NCBI GenBank assembly: GCA_002441285.1
Contig: DJVR01000052.1
Location: 44,131-62,695 of the forward strand
Source: Candidatus Atribacteria bacterium UBA6251
Lineage (GTDB): Bacteria; Atribacterota; Phoenicimicrobiia; Phoenicimicrobiales; Phoenicimicrobiaceae
Direction: 5' to 3'
DNA: 18,565 bases
In this document: positions 7,364 to 15,801 of the stretch, in pieces
Layout of the letters: each line of letters starts with the position of its first letter
Position numbering within the stretch: the first letter of the stretch is position 1
Made by a program: the position numbers and the translations under genes
The notes under the pieces: generated by a model
What the model saw: only the letters and a program-made list of their open reading frames with translations
Database searches by the model: none
Told to the model about the DNA's origin: nothing

Positions 7364-8593
7364 ATATTTTTCCTGTTCACTAGTAAGCCGGTCGATTTTA
7401 ATTCCCAATGACTCTAATTTTAACTTCGCCACCTCCTGATCTATCTGGGGAGGAACTACATAAACCTTTGTGTTTAGGTTCTTACTTTCTTTTAATAAAT
7501 ATTCAACGGAGAGTGCTTGATTAGCAAAACTCATGTCCATAACACCAGCTGGATGACCTTCCGCTGCTGATAAATTTAAAAGTCTACCCTCAGCCAATAA
7601 ATTTATTTTCTTCCCATCTTTTAAAGTATATTCTTCAATATATTCTCTTACTCTTTTTTTCTCTTTGCTCATTTCCTCCAGAGCAAGTAAATCTAACTCT
7701 ACATTAAAATGCCCAGAATTAGCAATAATTGCCCCATCCTTCATTACCTTGAATTCTTCGCGAGATAAGACATAAATATTTCCGGTTACAGTAACAAAAA
7801 CATCGCCAATTCTGGCAGCTTCCTGGATTGGCATAACCTGAAAACCGTCCATAACTGCTTCTAAAGCCTTCATAGCATCGACTTCGGTAATAATTACCTG
7901 AGCTCCCATACCCTTTGCTCTTAAAGCTAATCCTTTTCCGCACCAGCCATATCCACAAATTACAAATTTTTGACCAGCTAGTAAAATATTAGTAGCCCTT
8001 AATAATCCATCTATAGTGCTCTGTCCGGTGCCATAACGATTATCAAAAAGGTGTTTGGTTTGGGCATCATTTACCGCAATAATAGGGTAAGCAAGGGTCC
8101 CTTCTCTTTCCATACTACGCAGACGAATTACTCCGGTAGTAGTCTCTTCTGTTCCAGCAATAATTTGAGAAAGCAACTCTTTCTTTTCAGAATGAATAGT
8201 AGAAACTAGATCAGCTCCATCATCCATGGTAAGATGAGGTTTATTACTTAAAACAGCTTGAATATGTTGATAATATCTTTCTTTATCTTCGCCTTTGATG
8301 GCAAAAACAGGAATTCCAAAATCTCGAACTAAACAAGCAGCAACATCATCCTGAGTGCTTAGAGGGTTAGAGGCACAGAGAAATACCTTTGCTCCACCCT
8401 CTTTGAGGGTGATGGCTAAATTGGCAGTTTCCGTAGTTATATGAAGACAGGCTGCGATGTTTAGCTTAGCCAGAGGTTTTTCCTGTCTAAATCTACTCTG
8501 GATAATAGAAAGAACGGGCATCTGTTTTTCTGCCCACTTAATTCTATCTTTACCCTGATCAGCTAAACTAATGTCCTTTATATCATAGTCCAT
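7337..8593 (-). CDS. ahcY: Adenosylhomocysteinase (S-adenosyl-L-homocysteine hydrolase)
   Basis: Reversibly splits S-adenosylhomocysteine into adenosine and homocysteine, using bound NAD+, and so clears the product inhibitor of methyltransferases. Substrate-domain signatures: HITTET (51-56), MDDGAD (123-128), GTEETTTG (147-154) and the NDAQTKHLFDNRYGTG segment (175-190) with the catalytic-type K180 and D184. The Rossmann NAD loop is GYGWCGKG (214-221). Closing elements are NSGHFNVE (292-299) and EGHPAGVMDMSFANQA (345-360). At 418 residues, without the insert and the C-terminal Tyr tail of eukaryotic enzymes, it is the short archaeal/thermophile type. Many Firmicutes use the Pfs/LuxS route instead, so its presence is a taxonomic clue. 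A consensus-like promoter lies 65 nt upstream; the ribosome site (AAAGGG) is weak. Neighbours are functionally unrelated. Confidence 0.97.
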   Translation of the reverse strand: MDYDIKDISLADQGKDRIKWAEKQMPVLSIIQSRFRQEKPLAKLNIAACLHITTETANLAITLKEGGAKVFLCASNPLSTQDDVAACLVRDFGIPVFAIKGEDKERYYQHIQAVLSNKPHLTMDDGADLVSTIHSEKKELLSQIIAGTEETTTGVIRLRSMEREGTLAYPIIAVNDAQTKHLFDNRYGTGQSTIDGLLRATNILLAGQKFVICGYGWCGKGLALRAKGMGAQVIITEVDAMKALEAVMDGFQVMPIQEAARIGDVFVTVTGNIYVLSREEFKVMKDGAIIANSGHFNVELDLLALEEMSKEKKRVREYIEEYTLKDGKKINLLAEGRLLNLSAAEGHPAGVMDMSFANQALSVEYLLKESKNLNTKVYVVPPQIDQEVAKLKLESLGIKIDRLTSEQEKYLSSWEEGT

Positions 8594-8656
8594 TATGTTT
8601 TCCCTTTCTTTAAATTAATTGAAAAGATTCTAATTAAATCTATCTTTATTGTTTAT

Positions 8657-8685
8657 ATTATATTTAGTAAACCTCCTAAAAACAA
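8657..8685 (-). promoter_or_regulatory. Sigma-70-type promoter for ahcY
   Basis: On the minus strand TTGTTT (8685-8680) is followed after exactly 17 bp by TATAAT (8662-8657), giving a predicted start near 8650 and a 5' leader of about 57 nt. The spacer contains AGGAGG, but no start codon follows it at a useful distance. A second TATAAT at 8722-8717 lacks a good -35. The short AT-rich leader has no room for a SAM or SAH riboswitch. Confidence 0.6.
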
Positions 8686-8755
8686 GCAATAAATAAAGAA
8701 TTTTATCCATGCTCCCATTATACAAAATTAAAAAATCAAGATTAATGGTAAATTA

Positions 8756-9385
8756 TTATTTTAAAAAAGGATTGTTTTTTCTTTCCCAACCTATTGTTGA
8801 AGCAGGACCATGACCTGGGTAGATGGTAATAGCATCATCCAAAACTAATAACCTTTCCTTAATAGAATTTAATAAATCAAAATAAGAGCCTCCCGGTAAA
8901 TCAGTACGCCCTATCCCTCCTGCAAATAAGGTATCTCCGGTAAAAATAACCTCCTTAACCAGTAGAGAAATACCTCCCGGTGTATGTCCTGGAGTATGAA
9001 TTACTTTTAATTTTAAACTCCCCAAGTTAATTTCTTCTCCATCGACCAAAAATCTATCCGGAGAAGGAGAAGATACTTCTTTACCTAAAAAAATAGAGAA
9101 CTTTTCATTAATTTCTTGCAATAAACTGTCCGCATCCAATTGATGAATTAATAGGCTAGCTTGGGTGCTCTCCTTTAATAATTTATTCCCTAAAATATGA
9201 TCTATATGACCATGGGTATTAATAATATACCTTAAATTAAGGTTATTCTCTTTTAAATCATTAATAATTATCTCTACTTCTTTTTCTCCTCCTGGATCAA
9301 TAACTATTGCTTCTTTACTTTTTTTACAAGCCAGGATATAACAATTAGTTTGTAACGGACCTACTATTAATTTTCTAAAATACAT
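8756..9385 (-). CDS. Glyoxalase-II-like metallo-beta-lactamase-fold hydrolase
   Basis: A cytosolic binuclear-metal hydrolase of the hydroxyacylglutathione hydrolase/YcbL group, probably a thioester or related hydrolase; the physiological substrate cannot be read from the sequence. All metal ligands are present: THGHIDH (57-63), H134 in TPGHTPGG, D151 in FTGDTLF, and H192 in YPGHGP. GIGRTDLPGG (157-166) is typical of the YcbL-like subgroup. The length of 209 lacks the C-terminal helical substrate domain of true glyoxalase II, fitting the short bacterial type. It follows the phosphodiesterase gene by 81 bp, with no convincing promoter in the gap. A hydrolase of this kind commonly follows dtd in the recJ-apt-rel-dtd cluster of Clostridia. 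Confidence 0.93.
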   Translation of the reverse strand: MYFRKLIVGPLQTNCYILACKKSKEAIVIDPGGEKEVEIIINDLKENNLNLRYIINTHGHIDHILGNKLLKESTQASLLIHQLDADSLLQEINEKFSIFLGKEVSSPSPDRFLVDGEEINLGSLKLKVIHTPGHTPGGISLLVKEVIFTGDTLFAGGIGRTDLPGGSYFDLLNSIKERLLVLDDAITIYPGHGPASTIGWERKNNPFLK

Positions 9386-9466
9386 TACCTGCTAATCCTT
9401 TCTTAATCTTAATTCAACAATAAATCTAAATCTATAATTCATCATTAAGTTGTTCATAAAATCTAT

Positions 9467-10474
9467 TTACTCAAATCCAACAAAAAGAGATTTTAAAGTT
9501 TTACTTATCTTTTTTAATACCTGAGGATAATCGGTAATAATGCCATCCACCCCCGAGAGAATAAAACGTATCATATCTAATTCTTGATTTACAGTCCAAA
9601 CATAGATAGTCTTTTTCTTTTGATGTAATCTTTCAATGAGCCGATGGGTAACCCATAAATAATAATAATTCAATCCATCTAGATCATTTAAATAAGTCCC
9701 AGGGATTATAGGTTGTAGAGATAAATAATTCACCTTTAGATGAGGATATTTTTTCTTCATCATTAAAGCAGTTTTTCGATCAAATAAAGAAAAAAGAAGA
9801 TATTGAGGGGGAAAATCTTCAATTTCTTTGATCAATTGATCGACTATACCTGGATATAGTCTTTCTCCTTTTTTAATTTCTATATTAATCAAGGTAGATT
9901 TATTTTTAAAAACTTTTAGTATATCTTTAAGTAAAGGAATACGTTGATCAATAGATAATAATTCATTTTTTTTAAGCTGACTAATTTTATCCTCTTTCTT
10001 AATTTTTAGCAGTTTAAGGCCTTTTCTTATTCCTACCTGACGTGAAATAATCGGCTTTTTGACAGTACTAAATTTTTCTCCATCCCAGAACAAATAGAAA
10101 CTTATTTTTCTATATCGATTCACCCCAAAAACATTTATAAAGTATCTATGATCATCTAATGCTCTTAATTCTATAAAGTATTTCTTTTCTTCAGGTATTT
10201 TTCGAGCTATCTTCTCTAGATAATCACCAAAAAAATGGGCAATATTATATTTCTGTAATTCCTTAAAAGTAAAATTTTTGAGGTCAACATTTTCGCCAGT
10301 TAATCTGCGTAAATTAGCATCATGAACTACTACTAATTGCTTATCCTTAGTCAAATGGATATCTAATTCTATTCCGTCTATTCTTAATTCCTGTGCTTTT
10401 TTAAAGCCAGATAAACTATTTTCTGGAGCAAATCCGCGGGCTCCTCTATGTCCTATAATAAGAGGTAATCTCAT
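9467..10474 (-). CDS. Glycerophosphodiester phosphodiesterase with internal insertion
   Basis: Hydrolyses glycerophosphodiesters to glycerol-3-phosphate and an alcohol. TIM-barrel catalytic motifs are intact: GHRGARGFAPEN (8-19, with H9 and R10), DGIELDIHLT (33-42, E36 and D38), H51 in VVHDAN, NIEIKKG (197-203) and GVDGIITDYP (308-317). No signal peptide is seen, so it is probably cytoplasmic and acts in lipid or teichoic-type glycerophosphate recycling. It is longer than the usual 240-260 residues: about 84-172 is an insertion rich in Lys, Phe and Tyr between the first catalytic loops and the NIEIK strand, without a recognised domain. The ATG follows dtd by 42 bp. Placement between dtd and the hydrolase gene interrupts an otherwise common gene order. 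Confidence 0.92.
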   Translation of the reverse strand: MRLPLIIGHRGARGFAPENSLSGFKKAQELRIDGIELDIHLTKDKQLVVVHDANLRRLTGENVDLKNFTFKELQKYNIAHFFGDYLEKIARKIPEEKKYFIELRALDDHRYFINVFGVNRYRKISFYLFWDGEKFSTVKKPIISRQVGIRKGLKLLKIKKEDKISQLKKNELLSIDQRIPLLKDILKVFKNKSTLINIEIKKGERLYPGIVDQLIKEIEDFPPQYLLFSLFDRKTALMMKKKYPHLKVNYLSLQPIIPGTYLNDLDGLNYYYLWVTHRLIERLHQKKKTIYVWTVNQELDMIRFILSGVDGIITDYPQVLKKISKTLKSLFVGFE

Positions 10475-10516
10475 TTAATCTTCCTTAACCATAAATTCCT
10501 CTATAAAATATAAACT

Positions 10517-10966
10517 TCAAAATAATTTTTCACTATCTAATAAGATAGTAACTGGACCTGTATTATGAATCTTTACCAGCATCATAGCTTGAAATTCTCC
10601 AGTTTCTACCCTAATTCCATAATGGCTAACACACTCTATAAAATATCCATATAATTTTTTCGCCTTTTCCGGGGAAGCTGCCGAAATAAAACTAGGTCTT
10701 CTTCCTTTTTTACAATCCCCATAAAGAGTAAATTGAGAAATTATCAAAACCTCACCCTTAATATCCAGGAGAGAAAGATTCATTTTTTGTTGTTGATCTT
10801 CAAATATTCTTAGATTAACTATCTTTTCAGCAAGGCGTTCAGCATCTTTTTCCTGATCATCCTGACCAACTCCTAATAAAATTACTAACCCCATACCGAT
10901 TCTTCCGACTTCTTTATTTGCAATCTCTACTGCTCCTTCCTTTACTCTTTGAATTACTGCTCTCAT
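10517..10966 (-). CDS. dtd: D-aminoacyl-tRNA deacylase
   Basis: Removes D-amino acids (and glycine mischarged on tRNA-Ala) from tRNA, a chiral proofreading step in translation. The 149-residue length and both active-site motifs match: SQFTLYGD (77-84) and NTGPVT (135-140, the Gly-Pro motif), with the N-terminal MRAVIQRVKEGAVEI typical of the family. The ATG at 10966 has a very strong CAGGAGGGAG site a few bases upstream. It follows rel by 37 bp and is part of the conserved recJ-apt-rel-dtd arrangement, so co-transcription with rel is likely. Confidence 0.97.
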   Translation of the reverse strand: MRAVIQRVKEGAVEIANKEVGRIGMGLVILLGVGQDDQEKDAERLAEKIVNLRIFEDQQQKMNLSLLDIKGEVLIISQFTLYGDCKKGRRPSFISAASPEKAKKLYGYFIECVSHYGIRVETGEFQAMMLVKIHNTGPVTILLDSEKLF

Positions 10967-11003
10967 TTCTCCCTCCTGAATTTAGTTGACATATTTAAAA
11001 AAA

Positions 11004-13145
11004 TCAAAAAATCTTTTTTCTCTCCACAGAATTTACACTTTTTACCTTCATTATTCTCTTAGCAATTTCTTGATATTGCTTCACGTTATTTACTAAAAAA
11101 TCCACCTCGATAATTGCTTCACCTTTTTTATTAACTACAGCGTGTAAAGCCTGGACTGAAATCTTTTCATCAGAAAATATCTGCATAATGTCTTCAACTA
11201 AATTATTTCTATCTGTGGCGATAATCATAGTTTTAATAGGATATAATAACTCACCCGTACCCAACCATTCAGCTTTTACCAGCCGATTGCGATCCGAAGT
11301 GATCAGTTGTTCAATATTGGGGCAACCCATTTTATGGATAGAAACTCCTCTCCCCTGGGTAATATAACCAATAATATCATCACCTGGTACTGGATTACAA
11401 CAACGGGCAAATCTGACCATTACATCTCCTATCCCCTCAACTTTTACCCCTTGATCTGGTCTTTTTTCCCTGGTGGGAGGTGGAGTAGTAAAAATAGCTT
11501 TTTCAGCAGGAATAATTTTAGTGAGGATTTGATTGGGAGTTAGTTTTCCATATCCTAAATTTTCAAACATAGTATCTAGTTCAGAAAAACCTAATTCCAA
11601 TGATATTTCATTCAGTTTTTTTGAGAATTCTACAGATGGCTCCAGGCGTAATTTTTCCATTTCTTTTTCCAGAATTTCTTTACCCTTCTGAATGTTTTCT
11701 TCGCGCATTACTTTTTTAAACCAGGTTTTTATCTTATTTTTTGCAGCAGAGGTTTTAGCTATATTTAACCAATCTCTACTGGGCCCTCTGCTTAGTTTAG
11801 AAGTCAATATTTCTACTATGTCTCCACTTTTTAATTTATAATCCAGTGGTACTATCTTTTTGTTCACTTTCGCCCCTATACAGGCATGACCTACATCCGT
11901 ATGAATAAGATATGCAAAATCTATGGGCGTAGAGCCAGAAGGGAGTATTTTTACATCTCCCTTAGGGGTAAAGGTAAATACTTCATCCTGAAAAAGACCA
12001 ATCTTTAAGTCTTCCATAAATTCCTTCGGATCTTTTAGATCTTTCTGCCACTCTAGAATCTGCCTTAACCAGGATAATCTTTCTTCAATCTTCTTATCTT
12101 TCATAAAATCAATTTTCTCTTTATATTTCCAATGAGCAGCAATTCCATATTCCGCAGTTCTATGCATCTCCCAGGTACGAATCTGAATTTCCAGGGGTTC
12201 TCCTTGGGAAGTAATAACTGTGGTATGTAAAGACTGATACATATTGGATTTTGGCATGGCAATATAATCTTTGAATCTGCCAGGCATAGGTTTCCAAAGA
12301 GAATGCAATAATCCTAAAACCGCATAACAATCTTTTATTGAGTTACAGATTACTCGAATTGCAATCAAATCATAAATTTGAAAAAAATCTTTTTCTCTTT
12401 CTTCCATTTTTTTGTAAATACTGTAAATATTTTTAGGGCGCCCCTGAATCTCTGCGGTTATATTTACTTTTTGTATTTCTTTTTTGATGGTTTCTTTTAT
12501 CTCTTCTACATATTTTTCTCTATCCTGGCGGTTTCTTGCTATTCTATTAACCACTGCTCTAAATTTTTGTGGTTTTAGATAGCGTAGTGAAAGATCTTCC
12601 AACTCCCATTGAATTTTAGAAATACCTAATCTATTAGCAATAGGAACATAAATTTCCAGAGTTTCCTGCGCAATTCTTACTCTTTTGGGGGAAGGAACAT
12701 ATCGAAGGGTGCGCATATTATTCAAGCGATCAGCTAACTTAATTAAAATCACTCTGACATCTTCAGCCATAGCCAAAAACATCTTGCGAAAATTCTCCGC
12801 TTGTTGCTCCTCTTCAGTCTTAAAAGAAATTCTACTTAATTTGGTTACCCCATTAACCAGCATCGCAATTTCTTGCCCAAATTCTTCTTCTAAATTACTT
12901 AATTGTGCTTCGGTATCTTCAACTATATCGTGAAGAATTCCTGCTGCTACAGTCACTGTATCCAATTCCAGATTAACTAAAATTTCCGCTACCTCTAAGA
13001 GATGCAAAATATAAGGCTTTCCTGAATACCTGTTCTGATTGCGGTGAAATTTAGCTGCATATCGATATGCTTTCTTAATTAGATTTACATCTGCTTGAGG
13101 AGCGTATTGGGGTATTTTTTTTAAGATATATTTAATCAAACCCAA
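11004..13145 (-). CDS. rel: Bifunctional (p)ppGpp synthetase/hydrolase (Rel)
   Basis: Makes (p)ppGpp from ATP and GDP/GTP when uncharged tRNA accumulates and degrades it otherwise: the main stringent-response enzyme. The hydrolase HD domain (about 20-190) is intact, with H48, H72-D73, ED at 76-77 and LADRLNNMRT (137-146), so it should be active. The synthetase domain (about 215-345) has GRPKNIYSIYKKM (235-247), YDLIAIRV, GRFKDYIAMPKSN (289-301) and EIQIRT (319-324). TGS follows at about 387-447 (VFTFTPKGDVKILPSGST), then a zinc-finger-like region with C582-C583, H604 and C608, and an ACT domain from about 638 to 713. The start is TTG at 13145 with a distant AAGGTG; an in-frame stop lies 13 bases upstream, and a TTG two codons later is an alternative. 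Neighbours are apt (about 105 bp upstream) and dtd (37 bp downstream). Confidence 0.97.
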   Translation of the reverse strand: MGLIKYILKKIPQYAPQADVNLIKKAYRYAAKFHRNQNRYSGKPYILHLLEVAEILVNLELDTVTVAAGILHDIVEDTEAQLSNLEEEFGQEIAMLVNGVTKLSRISFKTEEEQQAENFRKMFLAMAEDVRVILIKLADRLNNMRTLRYVPSPKRVRIAQETLEIYVPIANRLGISKIQWELEDLSLRYLKPQKFRAVVNRIARNRQDREKYVEEIKETIKKEIQKVNITAEIQGRPKNIYSIYKKMEEREKDFFQIYDLIAIRVICNSIKDCYAVLGLLHSLWKPMPGRFKDYIAMPKSNMYQSLHTTVITSQGEPLEIQIRTWEMHRTAEYGIAAHWKYKEKIDFMKDKKIEERLSWLRQILEWQKDLKDPKEFMEDLKIGLFQDEVFTFTPKGDVKILPSGSTPIDFAYLIHTDVGHACIGAKVNKKIVPLDYKLKSGDIVEILTSKLSRGPSRDWLNIAKTSAAKNKIKTWFKKVMREENIQKGKEILEKEMEKLRLEPSVEFSKKLNEISLELGFSELDTMFENLGYGKLTPNQILTKIIPAEKAIFTTPPPTREKRPDQGVKVEGIGDVMVRFARCCNPVPGDDIIGYITQGRGVSIHKMGCPNIEQLITSDRNRLVKAEWLGTGELLYPIKTMIIATDRNNLVEDIMQIFSDEKISVQALHAVVNKKGEAIIEVDFLVNNVKQYQEIAKRIMKVKSVNSVERKKIF

Positions 13146-13203
13146 CTTTGTAATCGCTTACACCTTCTTTTCAAACTATTCCAATAAAATAAATATTTAT
13201 TTA

Positions 13204-13212
13204 ATTATATCA
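13204..13212 (-). promoter_or_regulatory. Extended -10 promoter for rel
   Basis: The minus strand reads TGATATAAT about 60 bases upstream of the rel start, the same nine bases as before secA. There is no recognisable -35. It suggests that rel has its own transcription start in addition to read-through from recJ-apt. The rest of the 104-bp gap is AT-rich, with no hairpin convincing as a terminator. Confidence 0.45.
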
Positions 13213-13249
13213 TTAAAAAGATTTTATAATATTTTTCTTCTTACTTATT

Positions 13250-13762
13250 TTAATATTTTACGATGGAAAATATATTATACTCCTTTAATTTGTCCCGAGG
13301 ATTTAAAAATTCCAGCTCAACTATAAAGGCTGCCCCTATCACAATCCCTCCTAATTTCTTAATTAATTCAAAAACTGCGCCAGTCGTTCCCCCAGTAGCT
13401 AAAAGGTCATCGACCACCATAATTCTGTCACCCTTGTTTACTGCATCTTTATGGATTTCTAAAACACTTTCTCCATATTCTAACTGATAAGCTATTCTTT
13501 CTACTGCACTGGGTAATTTATCTGGTTTACGAATAGGTAAAAAACCTACTCCTAATTGATAAGCTACCGGGGAGCCAATTATAAATCCTCGAGCTTCAAT
13601 ACCGGCAATATAATCTATAGAGTACTGCTGGCAATACTCAACAATTTTATTAATACTATATCGAAAAGCTTCCCGATCCTTAAGTAAAGTAGTTATATCT
13701 TTAAATTGAACACCTTTTACCGGAAAATCTGGAATATTTCTAATCTTAGCCTTCAAATCCAT
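13250..13762 (-). CDS. apt: Adenine phosphoribosyltransferase
   Basis: Salvages adenine to AMP using PRPP. I chose the ATG at 13762, giving 170 residues and the usual beginning MDLKAKIRNIPDFPVKGVQF. A GGAGG site lies 12 bases before it. A frame open to an ATG at 13828 would add 22 residues lying inside recJ and unlike the family. Signatures (numbered from 13762): DITTLL near 22-27, EARGFIIGSPVAYQLG (56-71), RKPDKLP (78-84), and the PRPP loop VVDDLLATGGTTG (116-128). The start overlaps the 3' end of recJ by 17 bases, indicating translational coupling. The recJ-apt-rel order is common in Clostridia. Confidence 0.96.
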   Translation of the reverse strand: MDLKAKIRNIPDFPVKGVQFKDITTLLKDREAFRYSINKIVEYCQQYSIDYIAGIEARGFIIGSPVAYQLGVGFLPIRKPDKLPSAVERIAYQLEYGESVLEIHKDAVNKGDRIMVVDDLLATGGTTGAVFELIKKLGGIVIGAAFIVELEFLNPRDKLKEYNIFSIVKY

Positions 13763-15473
13763 ATCTTTTGTTTTCCTCCTTGTCATTTTTAATATCTTTG
13801 ATATTAAGTTGAATATTTTTATTACCATTCCAATGATTAAGTTCTACATTAAAAGCTAAATCTACGACTTTATGTTCTAAAAATAAATTAGACATTTTTT
13901 TAGATAAACCAAAACCAATACCCTCAATTATTCTATTTTCGTGAAATATTTTTAATTTTAAGTGTTCTTTATTGCCCCCTACCATTTTCCAATCGATAAT
14001 ATGATTGTTATAGCTACAAAAAATGGGTGAGGGATTTCCTAAACCAAAAGGTTCAAGAAGATTTATTTCTTTAATTAAATTAACATTGATCTCATCCAAA
14101 GAAAGGGGGGCATCAATTTCTAAAGAGGGTAACACTTGCTCATCAGGAAATTCCTCGAGAGCGCATCTATTAATTCGAATGATAAATTCCTCTATTTTCT
14201 CAACCTCAATAGTCATACCCACTGCATATTTATGTCCACCATAATTTATTAAGAGATCCTGACATCTTTCTAAAGCTTTAAACAAATTAAAATCTTTTAT
14301 ACTTCTACCTGAGCCCTTTCCAACCCCATCTTTCTTAGCAATTACTATCACCGGACGATTAAATTCTTCCACCAATCTGGAAGCAATGATTCCTATTATT
14401 CCCTGATTCCATTCTTCTGAGGAAACAACCAGTATTTTATTATCTTCTTCTTCTATTTGTTCGCAAATTATTTGTTTAGCTTCCTTTAAGACGCTATCAC
14501 TCATATCCCGACGAAATTTATTTATTTCTTCTAACTTCCTAGCTAGATAAGTTGCTTTAGCTGGAGAATCAGTTAATAATAGTTCTAAGGCAATTTTAGG
14601 GTCATCTATCCTTCCAGCAGCATTCAATCGGGGAATCAGAGTAAAAATAACCTCTTTAAGAGTAAGGTTTTTTCCGGCTAATCCACTTTCCAGCATTAAA
14701 CTTTTTAATCCAACCCTTGAAGATTTATTCAGATTTTCTAACCCATTTTTTACAAAAATACGATTTTCATCAATTAGAGGTACGGAATCAGCAATAGTTC
14801 CCAGGGCAACATAATCAAGATAATTAAATAATTCTTCCTGACTTTTGTGTAATTTCTGATAAAGAGCCTGGATTACTTTAAAGCATACTCCTACTCCGGA
14901 CAAATCTTTAAAAGGATAACTTTTTCTATACTCAGGATTTATAATATTTATAGTGGGAGGTAATTCCTGAGATGTTTTATGATGATCAATAATGATAACT
15001 TCAATACCTAATTTATTTGCTTCCTCAATTTCTGTAATAGAATTAACTCCACAATCTACCGTAATAATCAAGTTAAATTGATTCTTATTAGCAAGTTCTA
15101 TTATTCCCCTATTTAATCCATAACCTTCGCTAAAACGATTGGGAATATAAAAAAATAAATCTGGAATAAACTCCTTCAAAGCAGAAAATAAGAGAGCAGT
15201 ACTGGTTATTCCATCAACATCATAATCTCCAAAGATTAATACTCTCTCCCTTTTCTCTTTTGCTTGTAATATTCTGTCAATTACCCTTTCCATATTTTTA
15301 AAAGTATATGGATCTCTTAAATCTTTCAAATCAGGCCATAAAAATTTTTTTGCTACTGAAATTTCCTCTATTCCTCTATTGATGATTACCCGGGATAAAA
15401 GACTGGATATATTTAATTCTTGAGAGAACATTGATTGCATTCTTTTATCTACCTTAACTATTTGCCAATCCAA
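13746..15473 (-). CDS. recJ: Single-stranded-DNA-specific exonuclease RecJ
   Basis: A 5'-3' single-strand exonuclease of the DHH/DHHA1 family, acting in recombination, mismatch and base-excision repair. DHH-domain motifs: FGDYDVDGITS (81-91), TVDCGVNS (138-145), IIDHHKTS (161-168), GTIADSVPL (225-233) and RLNAAGRI (282-289). DHHA1 motifs: GSGRSIKDFNL (387-397) and YGGHKYAVGMT (411-421). The C-terminal part (about 460-565) is an OB-fold domain. The length of 575 is normal. The start is a TTG at 15473 (reading MDWQIVKVDK), about 11 bases after AGGGGAG; no ATG is available before residue 12. It is separated from the DUF2905 gene by 75 bp of AT-rich sequence in which I see no clear promoter or terminator. 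Confidence 0.97.
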   Translation of the reverse strand: MDWQIVKVDKRMQSMFSQELNISSLLSRVIINRGIEEISVAKKFLWPDLKDLRDPYTFKNMERVIDRILQAKEKRERVLIFGDYDVDGITSTALLFSALKEFIPDLFFYIPNRFSEGYGLNRGIIELANKNQFNLIITVDCGVNSITEIEEANKLGIEVIIIDHHKTSQELPPTINIINPEYRKSYPFKDLSGVGVCFKVIQALYQKLHKSQEELFNYLDYVALGTIADSVPLIDENRIFVKNGLENLNKSSRVGLKSLMLESGLAGKNLTLKEVIFTLIPRLNAAGRIDDPKIALELLLTDSPAKATYLARKLEEINKFRRDMSDSVLKEAKQIICEQIEEEDNKILVVSSEEWNQGIIGIIASRLVEEFNRPVIVIAKKDGVGKGSGRSIKDFNLFKALERCQDLLINYGGHKYAVGMTIEVEKIEEFIIRINRCALEEFPDEQVLPSLEIDAPLSLDEINVNLIKEINLLEPFGLGNPSPIFCSYNNHIIDWKMVGGNKEHLKLKIFHENRIIEGIGFGLSKKMSNLFLEHKVVDLAFNVELNHWNGNKNIQLNIKDIKNDKEENKRYGFEG

Positions 15474-15548
15474 TCTTTTTTACACTCCCCTCTCCCCTTT
15501 ACCAAAATATTAACGGTTAATTGCTTTTTTATTTATTTTTATTTAATT

Positions 15549-15770
15549 TTAATGCTTAAAAATTTTAGCAATAAGAGTCAAAATAATACTTAATAGAATA
15601 CATAAACCTAAAGGGAAATAGAATACAAAATTCTTTCTTTGAATTAAAATATCTCCTGGCAATTTACCAGGCCAAGAAAATTTCCCCGCCAATAAAAATA
15701 CTACTCCTAAAAAAACTAAAAATATTCCTAAAAATAAAAGTATCCTACCTAAAAGATTAAATTCTGACAT
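15549..15770 (-). CDS. DUF2905 family small membrane protein
   Basis: A 73-residue protein of unknown function with two transmembrane segments (about 8-28 and 48-69) joined by the family signature FSWPGKLPGDILIQRKN (31-47); FYFPLG (50-55) and the ILLSIILTLI end are also typical. The loop between the helices is short and conserved. An AGGAGAA site lies about nine bases before the ATG. It follows secF by 31 bp, so it is probably transcribed with secDF; proximity hints at a role in the membrane envelope or export, but none is established. Confidence 0.9.
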   Translation of the reverse strand: MSEFNLLGRILLFLGIFLVFLGVVFLLAGKFSWPGKLPGDILIQRKNFVFYFPLGLCILLSIILTLIAKIFKH

Positions 15771-15801
15771 CTTTTATTTTCTCCTGTTGAAAAGGATAGA
15801 A

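Noticed and set aside
7719..7958. Second minus-strand frame inside ahcY
   Set aside because: Fully nested in the NAD-binding region of ahcY in another frame, with a Tyr/Arg/Ser-rich composition typical of a shadow.
8594..8755. SAM or SAH riboswitch before ahcY
   Set aside because: The leader after the predicted promoter is about 57 nt and AT-rich, without stems or known consensus blocks.
12378..12578. Plus-strand Phe-rich frame opposite rel
   Set aside because: Antisense to the conserved synthetase domain; Phe/Tyr richness simply mirrors Lys/Glu codons of the real gene.
13763..13828. Upstream ATG extending apt by 22 residues
   Set aside because: The extension lies inside recJ, is not family-like, and the next ATG gives the standard apt start with a GGAGG site.
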